Source: Acrocarpospora pleiomorpha (lineage in GTDB: Bacteria > Actinomycetota > Actinomycetes > Streptosporangiales > Streptosporangiaceae). Taken from it: DNA of 64,000 bases. This document shows, piece after piece, positions 52,601-60,100 of the stretch. The position numbers and the translations under genes are program-made. Below the pieces are notes generated by a model, which searched no databases, was not told the DNA's origin, and saw only the letters and a program-made list of their open reading frames with translations. Location: positions 1 to 64,000 of the forward strand of contig NZ_BLAF01000050.1 of assembly GCF_009687885.1 (NCBI RefSeq), given 5' to 3'. Position 1 is the stretch's first letter, and every line of letters starts with the position of its first letter.

Positions 52601-55600
52601 CGAATCCGGCGCGCCTTCGGCCGCGACGTCCCCCTCGCGGACTTCCTGGCCACCCCCACGATCGCCAACCTGTCCGAACTCCTCCGGGACCGCCTGACCT
52701 CACCCTCCACCTCCACCCGCCCCGCCATCACCCCCGGCCCTCATGAGGGCCCCCTGCCCCCCTCCCTCGGTCAGCGGCGGCTGTGGTTCGTGGACGGCCT
52801 GGCGGGTGGGGGTCGTGACTATTCGGTGGTGTGGCCGTTGCGGCTGTCCGGGGTTTTGGATGTGGATCGCCTGAATTGGGCGTTGTCGGCTTTGGTGGCG
52901 CGTCATGAGGTGTTGCGGTCGCGTTTCGTGGGGGTGGACGGCGAGCCGGTGATGGTGGTGGATCCGCCTGTTCCGGTCCGGGTGGAGTGGATCGACGCGT
53001 CGCCTGGTTCGCCGGAGGACGTGCCTGCGGGGTTGGTTCGCGGGCAGTGGGTCGACTCGCCGGTGGACGCGGGGTGGGTAGACGCGGCGGTGGAGCCCGG
53101 TTCGCGGGAGGGCGTGGTCGGGGGGTCGGTTTGGGCGGAGTCGTTGGACGCGTCGGTGGGGACCGGCTTGTCGGACGCGGAGCGGGACGGTCCGTCGGTG
53201 GGATCCGGTTCGCCGGTGGGTGCGGAGCGGACATGTGCGTCGACCGAATCCGGTTCGCTGGGAGAGGCGGGGTGGGTCGGAGCGTTGGGATCTGGTTCGC
53301 CGGAGGATGTGGTTGCGGGGTTGGTTCGGGCGGAGGGGCGGCGGGTTTTCGATCTGGCCGTTGGGCCGGTGGTGTTTTTCCGGTTGGTGCGGGTGGGGGC
53401 ACTAGAGCATGTGCTGGTGGTGTCGGCGCATCACATCGTCTTTGACGGCTGGTCCGGGACGGTGTTTCTGCGGGATCTGGCCGCTCTGTACCGGGGCGAG
53501 GCGTTAGCGGATTTGGCGGTGTCGTTTTCGGATTTCGCGGTGTGGGAGCGCGAGAACGGGGTGCCGCTGGAGAGTCTGGCGTTTTGGCGGGAGGCGTTGA
53601 GCGGGGCGGATCCGGTGCTGGACCTGCCGCTGGATCGGGCTCGTCCGGCCCGCCGAAGCGGGGCGGGGGAGCGGGTGCCCTTCGGGTTGGACGCGCAGGT
53701 GACCCGGCGACTGGGCGAAGCATGCCGGAGCGAAGGCGCGACCTTGTTCATGGGGTTGCTGGCCGCGATGAACGTGGTGGTCTCCCGGTACTGCGGGAGC
53801 GGCGATGTGGTGGTGGGGACCTTCTCCTCCAATCGGGTGGTGCCGGAGCTGGAGGAGCTGGTCGGGTTCTTCGTCAACACCTTGGTTCTGCGGACCGACC
53901 TGAGCGGTGATCCGGGGTTGGGCGAGGTGATCCGGCGTTCCCGAGACGCTGCGGTCGGGGCTTTCGCTCATCAAGAGGTTCCTTTCGACCGGATCGTGGA
54001 GGAACTGGCCCCCGCTCGCACGCCAGGGGTCACGCCGTTTGTTCAGGTCGCGGTGGTGGTGCAGAACACGCCCGAACCGACGGAGGAGTTCGCGCCAGGC
54101 CTGCGGGTCGAGCCGGTTCCAGTAGAGGTGAGCACAGCCGCGTTTGACCTGTCATTGCACGCCTGGCAGGGCGAGTCGGGTGAGTTGGAGGGGTTCCTGG
54201 AGTACTCCACCGAGCTGTGGGACCGCGGCAGCATCGAGCGGCTGGGCACGGCGTTGAAACTGGTGGTGGAGGTCGGCGTCGCTGACCTGGACCTGCCTGT
54301 CCACGAAATGTCCCTGATCTCCCGCGAACAGCCGTATGCCCTGGATGGTGGGCCTGCCGCGAGCGACGAACGAATCGCATGCCTTTTCGCGAGACGGGTC
54401 GAACAGCATCCCCAGGCCGTCGCTTTCAGAACCGCCACAGCCGAGCTGACATACGCGGAACTCGACCGCCGCGCGCGGGCCCTAGCGGTCAGACTCCACC
54501 GGCTCCCACCGGAGAGCGTCGTCGGCGTCCGCCTCAGCCTCGGGCTCGACCTGCCCGTAGCGGCCCTCGCCATCCTGTACGCCGGAGCCGTCTACTTACC
54601 ACTCGACCCGAGCAACCCCGACGACCGTCTGAACTACATGATCGACGACTCCGACGCCCAGGTGATCATCACCGACGGCACCTGGACGCCTTCCACGCGG
54701 CGGCACATCATCCAGATCGACGACCTTGACCACCTGCACGACTTGCCTGACCTGCACAACCTGCCTGACCTGGACGAGCAGGGCGAGCAGGGCGAATTGA
54801 ACGGCCCGCGCGAGCTGGACAAGCAAGACGAGCTGGACGGCCTGGGCGAGCTGCACGAGCTGGAGAAGCAAGACGAACTGGACTGCCCGCCCGAGCTGCA
54901 TGACCTGCACGAGCTGGACGGCCTGAGTGACCTTGGCGACGCGACCATGGTCGTCACCGGTGCCGATCCGGAGGCGCTGTCGGCCATCGTCTACACCTCT
55001 GGGTCCACTGGCCGCCCTAAGGGAGTGGCGATCACCGGGCGATCCCTGCTCAACCGTCTCGCCTGGATGCATCGTGACCTGCCCTTCGCTCCAGGCGAGG
55101 TGGCCTGCCAGAAGACTCCCATCGCCTTCGTCGACAGCCTGTGGGAGTTGCTCGGCCCGGCGCTGGCGGGTGTGCCCACCGTCGTCCTCACGCCCGAGGT
55201 GTCCCGCGACCCGCACGCACTCGTCGCCGAGCTCGCCGCCAACCGGGTCAGCCGCATCCTGCTCGTGCCGTCGCTGCTGCGGGTGCTGGTTCGTACCGTC
55301 CCCGACCTGGCCGCGCGTTTGCCGTACCTGACGAGCTGGATCAGCAGCGGCGAGCCGCTCTCGCACGAACTGGATCGTCTGTTCCGCGAGGTCATGCCGG
55401 GCCGCGCCCTGGTCAACCTGTACGGCGCGTCCGAAGCCTGGGACGCCCTCTGTCCGGATGGCACCACGGGCGAGCCGGGGACGGCGAGCAGCGTCCCGGT
55501 CGGGCGGCCGATCGCGGGCGTCCGGGCCTGCGTGCTCGACCGGCGGGGAAACCCCATGCCGATGGGCGTTCCCGGCGAGCTGTACGTCGGCGGCGCCTGC

Positions 55601-56419
55601 CTGGCCCGGGGCTACCTGGGACGGCCCGCACTGACCGCCGAACGTTTCCTCCCGGACCCGGCGGGATCGGGACAGCGCCTCTACCGCACCGGCGACCTGG
55701 CCAGGGTTCGTACCGACGGGCAGGTAGAGCTGCTCGGCCGGGCCGACCACCAAGTCAAGATCCGCGGAGTGCGGGTCGAACCAGGCGAGGTGGAAACCGT
55801 CCTCGAAGAACTCCCCGAGGTGGCCCAAGCCGCCGTCGTGGCCGTGCCGGAGGCCGCCAGACACGAAGTCGCCGGACACAAAGACGCTGGGCACGAAAGC
55901 AGCGGGCACGTAAACGCCGGCGACGGAAACGTCGGGCACGAAGACATCGGGCACAGGCTCGTCGCGTATGTTGTGCCGGCTGGGAGCTGCACCCCGGACG
56001 GGCTGCGGCGGGCCCTGGCCGCTCGGCTGCCCGCGCATCTGATCCCTGCCCAGGTCGTGCTCCGCGACGAGTTGCCCCGCACCGCCACCGGCAAGATCGA
56101 CCGCCGCTCCCTGGCCGAGGACCCCCTTCCCGCCCAGGAACCCGTCCAAGCCGTCCCCGCCACCCCGCTGGAACGGCGGATCGCCGCCGTCTGGGCCGAG
56201 GTGCTCGGCCGTGACGTCGGTGGGCACGACGACTTCTTCGATGTCGGCGGGCACAGCCTGCTCGCGCCCGTACTGGTCGGGCGGCTGTCCGCGGAGCTGG
56301 CCGTCGAGCTGCCGCTGAGCTGGGCCTTCGACCATCCGACCGTGCACGCCATGAGCCGGTCGCCGGAAGTCGCGGCCCACCGGACGCCGCAGGACCGGAC
56401 GCTGGAGGAGAAGCCGTGA
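49613..56419 (+). CDS. NRPS C: C-A-T-C-A-T
   Basis: A 2268-residue dimodular NRPS. Both C domains start SLGQRRLWFVDGLAGGGRDY, have AHHIVFDGWSG, and are nearly identical at DNA level. A1 (YVIYTSGSTGRPKG, NGYGPTEC) reads about D-V-L-W-L-A-G-I-F, unassigned. T1 FFDLGGHSLLAS. A2 (IVYTSGSTGRPKG, NLYGASEA) has the core shifted to V-D-x-x-W, read as V-D-W-L-I-S-L-D-A. Asp at 236 in place of 235 and V-D-W…I-S-L match beta-alanine-type A domains. T2 FFDVGGHSLLA. In-frame repeats lie in C2, in the A2 pre-A3 loop and in the A2 C-terminal subdomain. ATGA overlap upstream, GTGA overlap with the thioesterase gene. Confidence 0.93.
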   Translation: MTELAAPTETLVAPVSLGQRRLWFVDGLAGGGRDYSVVWPLRLSGVLDVDRLNWALSALVTRHEVLRSRFVGVDGEPVMVVDPPAPVRVEWIDAAVGPDSPADVVAGLVRAEGRRVFDLAVGPVVFFRLVRVGALEHVLVVSAHHIVFDGWSGTVFLRDLAALYRGEALADLVVSFSDFAVWERENGVPLESLAFWREALSGVDPVLDLPLDRARPVRRSGAGERVPFGLDAQVTRRLGEVCRGEGATLFMGLLAAMNVVVSRYCGSGDVVVGTFSSNRVVPELEELVGFFVNTLVLRTDLSGDPGLGEVIRRSRDTAVNAFAHQEVPFDRVVEELAPARTPGVTPFVQVAVVVQNTPEPTEEFAPGLRVEPVPVEVSTAAFDLSLHAWQSESGELEGFLEYSTELWDRGSAERLGDALRLVLEAGLADLDLSVYELPLVPPLAQEVEQSSPARLLHELIVEQAARCPGAVAATCAGAELTYGELEHRARRLAARLNELGVSPGTTVGVCLERSLDVPVALLAVLLAGAAYLPLEPEYPRERLTYMIEDSGTTVIITDDASAARLPEGLRLVRVADGVAPGSLSVAGYGPDSLAYVIYTSGSTGRPKGVGVPHGAVTRRVSEPGWLPLDGHEVFLFATPLSFDVSVLEVFGCLVNGHTLAILPPGKALPERVAAFLATEPVTVTWLTAALFHAVVDCAERPFPTVRWLIAGGDQLSADHVGRAAALVPNGQVMNGYGPTECTIFSTCYPVPRDHTGHVPIGDALPYTSVSIVDRRLHRVPDGVTGELLVGGDGLARGYLGRPGLTAERFVPDPRPGAEGRRLYRTGDLVRRRGDGLVEFLGRADQQVKIRGFRVELAEIEAVLRNHRSVRDTVVTAPEHEGDRRVIAYVVAEGAWPGPSEMFRHARLALPEYMVPSQFILLDALPVSPSGKVDRAALPEPEAGRPDLDRAYEPPRDPIEQAVAGIWTTLLGLDRAGVHDHFFDLGGHSLLASRLLARIRRAFGRDVPLADFLATPTIANLSELLRDRLTSPSTSTRPAITPGPHEGPLPPSLGQRRLWFVDGLAGGGRDYSVVWPLRLSGVLDVDRLNWALSALVARHEVLRSRFVGVDGEPVMVVDPPVPVRVEWIDASPGSPEDVPAGLVRGQWVDSPVDAGWVDAAVEPGSREGVVGGSVWAESLDASVGTGLSDAERDGPSVGSGSPVGAERTCASTESGSLGEAGWVGALGSGSPEDVVAGLVRAEGRRVFDLAVGPVVFFRLVRVGALEHVLVVSAHHIVFDGWSGTVFLRDLAALYRGEALADLAVSFSDFAVWERENGVPLESLAFWREALSGADPVLDLPLDRARPARRSGAGERVPFGLDAQVTRRLGEACRSEGATLFMGLLAAMNVVVSRYCGSGDVVVGTFSSNRVVPELEELVGFFVNTLVLRTDLSGDPGLGEVIRRSRDAAVGAFAHQEVPFDRIVEELAPARTPGVTPFVQVAVVVQNTPEPTEEFAPGLRVEPVPVEVSTAAFDLSLHAWQGESGELEGFLEYSTELWDRGSIERLGTALKLVVEVGVADLDLPVHEMSLISREQPYALDGGPAASDERIACLFARRVEQHPQAVAFRTATAELTYAELDRRARALAVRLHRLPPESVVGVRLSLGLDLPVAALAILYAGAVYLPLDPSNPDDRLNYMIDDSDAQVIITDGTWTPSTRRHIIQIDDLDHLHDLPDLHNLPDLDEQGEQGELNGPRELDKQDELDGLGELHELEKQDELDCPPELHDLHELDGLSDLGDATMVVTGADPEALSAIVYTSGSTGRPKGVAITGRSLLNRLAWMHRDLPFAPGEVACQKTPIAFVDSLWELLGPALAGVPTVVLTPEVSRDPHALVAELAANRVSRILLVPSLLRVLVRTVPDLAARLPYLTSWISSGEPLSHELDRLFREVMPGRALVNLYGASEAWDALCPDGTTGEPGTASSVPVGRPIAGVRACVLDRRGNPMPMGVPGELYVGGACLARGYLGRPALTAERFLPDPAGSGQRLYRTGDLARVRTDGQVELLGRADHQVKIRGVRVEPGEVETVLEELPEVAQAAVVAVPEAARHEVAGHKDAGHESSGHVNAGDGNVGHEDIGHRLVAYVVPAGSCTPDGLRRALAARLPAHLIPAQVVLRDELPRTATGKIDRRSLAEDPLPAQEPVQAVPATPLERRIAAVWAEVLGRDVGGHDDFFDVGGHSLLAPVLVGRLSAELAVELPLSWAFDHPTVHAMSRSPEVAAHRTPQDRTLEEKP
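49660..50850 (+). repeat. first copy of duplicated condensation domain (pairs with 52763–54250)
   Basis: C1 of NRPS C. Long stretches are base-for-base the same as C2, for example over 49720–49850 against 52840–52970. Flanking A and T domains are not similar at this level, so the C domain was copied or converted as a unit. Confidence 0.85.
52763..54250 (+). repeat. second copy of duplicated condensation domain (pairs with 49660–50850)
   Basis: C2 of NRPS C, nearly the same as C1 except for a 282-bp net insertion at 53000–53305 and scattered changes, mostly synonymous by eye. Confidence 0.85.
53000..53305 (+). repeat. degenerate repeat insertion in the second C domain of NRPS C
   Basis: C1 has 24 bp between GTGGAGTGGATCGACGCG and GATGTGGTTGCG; C2 has 306 bp. 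The extra 94 residues contain repeated fragments such as GSPEDV, WVDAAVEPGS, GSGSPVGAE and ALGSGSPEDV, so the sequence grew from the native SPEDVVAGLVR region. Comparison with C1 gives a clean before-and-after view. Confidence 0.8.
54719..54945 (+). repeat. 9-bp-based repeats in the pre-A3 loop of A2, NRPS C
   Basis: About 75 residues built from Asp/Glu-x-Leu triplets (LHDLPDLHNLPDL, ELDKQDELDGLGELHEL) inserted between the strand VIITDGTW and the A3 loop AIVYTSGSTGRPKG. Very acidic, probably helical. The frame is kept. Confidence 0.85.
55856..55960 (+). repeat. seven 15-bp repeats in the C-terminal subdomain of A2, NRPS C
   Basis: Seven five-residue units of type AGHKD (AGHES, SGHVN, VGHED, IGHRL) between VVAVPEA and LVAYVVP. 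His-rich and surface-exposed by position. Confidence 0.85.
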
Positions 56420-57177
56420 CCGACCCGAGGAACCCCTGGCTGGCCCGATTCCGCCCGGCCGGAGACGGCGCGATCCGGCTGATCTGCTTCCCGCACGCGG
56501 GGGGCGGCGGCGCGACCTTCCGCGACTGGGCCGACGACCTGCCCCCGGAGATCGACCTGTGCGGGGTACGATTCCCGGCGCGCGAGAGCCGCCTCCGCGA
56601 AAAGCCGTACCTGCGGATGGACGAGCTCGTTCCCGCCCTCGCCGAAGGTCTGGCCGACGACCTCGCCCGGCCGTACGCGCTGCTCGGCTACTGCTCGGGG
56701 GCTCTCGTCGCCTGGGAGCTGGCCGCGTTCCTGGCCAGGTCGGGACGGCGCCCGCCCGAACTGCTCGCCGTCTTCGCCTTCCCCGCCCCGGCCCTGGTCG
56801 AGCCGACGCTGGTGCACCGGCTGCCGACCGAGCAGCTGACCGCGCACCTGCGCGGCCTGGGGGTCATCCCGGACGCGATCCTCGCCGACCCGGGTCTTTT
56901 CTCCATGTTCGAGACCGGCGTACGCGCCGACTACGAGGTGTTCGAGACCTGGACGCGCCGCGCCGAACCGCCCCTGACGGTTCCCGTGACCGTCTTCGGC
57001 GGCGCCGCCGACCCGAGCGTCACCGTGCCAGAGCTGGCCGCCTGGCGGGCCGAGACGAGCGGCGAGTTCACCCTGCGGGTGCTGGCCGGCGACCACTCCT
57101 TCTTCACCGCGTCCCGCCGCCGCCTCACCGGCTCCATCGCCGCCGACCTGCTCGCCGTACGGGCGGTGAACCGCTGA
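56416..57177 (+). CDS. stand-alone (type II) thioesterase with Cys at the nucleophile position
   Basis: A 253-residue RifR/GrsT-like thioesterase II. FPHAGGGGATFRDWADDL at the start, ARESRLREKPY, the nucleophile elbow ALLGYCSGALVAWE, an acid near FGGAADPSV and His in LAGDHSFF. In the usual G-x-S-x-G motif the Ser is replaced by Cys93. Editing thioesterases normally clear misprimed carriers, while Cys thioesterases are known in some lactone- and lactam-forming NRPS systems. Encoded between two NRPS genes with 4-bp overlaps on both sides. GTG start. Confidence 0.9.
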   Translation: MTDPRNPWLARFRPAGDGAIRLICFPHAGGGGATFRDWADDLPPEIDLCGVRFPARESRLREKPYLRMDELVPALAEGLADDLARPYALLGYCSGALVAWELAAFLARSGRRPPELLAVFAFPAPALVEPTLVHRLPTEQLTAHLRGLGVIPDAILADPGLFSMFETGVRADYEVFETWTRRAEPPLTVPVTVFGGAADPSVTVPELAAWRAETSGEFTLRVLAGDHSFFTASRRRLTGSIAADLLAVRAVNR

Positions 57178-60100
57178 TGATCGAAGCGCCGATGTCGGAG
57201 GTCAAGCGCCGCCTGCTGGCCCGCCTGGCGGCCGGTTCCGCGGGCCCGCCGCGCGGCCGCGTCCCCCGCCGCGAAGACGACGGCCCGGTACGGCTCTCGC
57301 CCGCCCAGGAACGCGTCTGGCTGATGGACCGGCTGGCCGGCGACGTGCCGCTGTTCAACCTGGTCATCGCCGGGCGGCTGCGGATGGACGTGGACCTGGC
57401 CGAGATCCGGCGGCGGCTGGCCGCGATCGTGGCCCGGCACGACGCGATGCGGATGACCGTGGCGGAGCGCGACGGCGAGCCCGTCATGCGGATCGCGGCC
57501 TCAGTCCCGGTGGAGATCCCGCTGGTGGATCTTTCTCGCGCCGAGCCCGCCGCTGCGGAACGGCTGGCCTACCAGCGCGCGTACGAGACCGGTGCCCGCC
57601 CCTACCGGCTCGACCAAGGGCCGCTGTGGCGGGTGGAGCTGATCCGGCTCGGCGAGGGCGACCACGTGCTGGTCATCGCCGCCCACCACATCGCCGTGGA
57701 CGGCACCTCGCTGACCCTGATCCTGCGCGAGCTCGCGGCCCTCGAACCCGCCCCCGAACTGCCGGTCGGGTACGCCGACTACGCCCAGTGGCAGCGCGAG
57801 CAGCTGGCGGGCGGCGGTCTGGACGCCGATCTCGGCTATTGGCGCCAGCGGCTCGCCGGGCTGGAACCGCTCGAACTCCCCGCTGACCGGCGCCGCCCGG
57901 CCAGGCCGACCTATGAGGGGCATTCGCTCCAGGTCCTGCTCGATCCGGAGCGAGTGCGGGCGCTCGGCGAGATCGGGCGGGCGGCGGGGGCGACGCCGTA
58001 CATGACCGTGCTTGGCCTGTACTGCGTGCTGTTGCACCGTTATACGGGGGTCGCCGATATCGCGGTCGGCAGCTTCGTCTCCGGGCGGACCGAGCCCGAG
58101 CTGCACAACCTGGTCGGCATGTTCGCCAACATGGTGGTGGTCCGCGTCGACCTTGGCGGGCGTCCGGCTTTCCGTACCGTGCTTGAGCGGGTCAGGGACG
58201 CGCTGATCGGCGCGATGCGGCATCAGAACGTGCCCTTTGAACGGCTTGTACGCGAGCTGCGCAGCGACCACGACCCGTCCGCGCCGCCGCTGGTACGCCT
58301 CGCCTACAACATGCCCGCCGAGGCCGGAGCGCTGCCGCCGATCGGCGAGGCGGTCCCGCTGGACGTCACCCGCCGGGGCTCCCAGCTGGACCTGACGCTC
58401 CACATGATCGAGGAGAACGGCGGCATCCGGCTCACCTTCGAGTACGCGGCCGACCTGTTCGACGAGGCCACCATCACGCGGATGAGCGACCACTTGCTGC
58501 GCCTGCTCGACGGCGTCCTCGCCGAACCTGACCGGCCGGTCACGGAACTCGCGATGACGGCGCCAGGTGAGGAGCGGCTGCTGCAGTCCTGGGAGGAAGG
58601 GCCAGTCACGGGTGCGGAGCCCGCGCCGGGTTCGGAGCGGCTGCCCCGGTCCTGGGAGGAAGGACCGGTCAGGGGCGCGGGGCTCGCGATGGCCGCGCCG
58701 GGTGAAGAACGGTTGGTCCGGTCTTGTGAAGAGGGACCGGTCGTGGGTGTCTCGCCGCCGTTGCACGAACTGGTCGCCGAGCAGGTCCGGCGTACCCCAG
58801 GCGCGGTGGCCGTGGTGGGCGGCGGGCGCGAGCTGACCTACGCGGAGCTGGAAGCCGACGCCGACGACCTCGCCCATCGGTTGTGCGCGGCTGGCGTCGG
58901 CCTGGAGACGCCGGTCGCGGTGTGTCTGCGCCGGGGGCCCCGGTTGCCCGCCGCGCTGCTCGCGATCTGGAAGGCCGGCGGCGCGTACCTGCCGGTCGAT
59001 CCCGGCCATCCCGCCGCCTGGCTGGACGCGGTGCTCGCCGGGGTGGACGTGGTGGTCACCTCCCGCGACCTCGCAGACCGGATTCCAGCACGCGGGCGCC
59101 ACCTCGTCCTGATCGACGACCTCGACGACGTCTCCGAGGTCTCCGAGGTCTCCGAGGTCAGCGACATCACCGACATCACCGACATCACCGACGTCGCTAC
59201 CGTCATCGACGTCAGTGGGATTGGTGTGTTCGATCCGCCCGAGGTCCACGCTGACAACGCCGCCTACGTGATGCACACCTCCGGTTCGACCGGCCGGCCC
59301 AAGGGCGTCGTCATCACCCACGCCGGTATTGCCAACCGGGTCCTGTGGACCGTGCGGGAACACGGTCTCGGTCCCGGTGACCGGGTGTTGCAGAAGACGC
59401 CGCTGACGTTCGACGCGGCCGGGTGGGAGTTCTTCGCGCCCCTGGTCAGCGGCGCGACCGTGGTCCTCGCGGAGGACGGCGCGGAGCGCGACCCCGCCGC
59501 CTTGGTGCGCGCCGTCGGCGACCACGGCGTGACCGTGCTGCAGGTGGTGCCCGCGCTGCTGCGGCTGCTGGTCGAGGAGCCCGGCTGGGAGCGATGCGGG
59601 GCGCTGCGGCTGCTGTTCTGCGCGGGCGAGGCGCTGCACGCCGACCTGTGTGCGCGGGTACAGGCGCTGACCCGGGCGCAGATGCACAACACCTACGGCC
59701 CGACCGAGTGCTCCATCGACGTCACCTGCCACCCGGTCGGCGCCGAGAAGGGCGCCGTCCCCATCGGCACACCGATCGACAATCTGCGCGTCCTGGTCCT
59801 CGCCGACGGCACGCGCGCCCCGGTCGGAGTCCCCGGGGAGTTGTACGCCGGGGGAGTCGGCCTCGCGCGCGGCTACGCGGGACGTCCCGGCCTCACAGCC
59901 GAACGGTTCGTACCGGATCCTTTCCGACCAGGCGAACGCCTCTACCGCACAGGCGACGTCGCCCGCTGGACCAGCGCGGGAAAGCTGGAGTTCCTCGGCA
60001 GGACCGACCACCAAATCAAGATCAACGGTGTCCGGGTGGAGCCCGGCGAGGTAGAGGCAGCGCTGCTCGCCCACCCTGCGGTGCGCGGGGCCGTCGTGAG

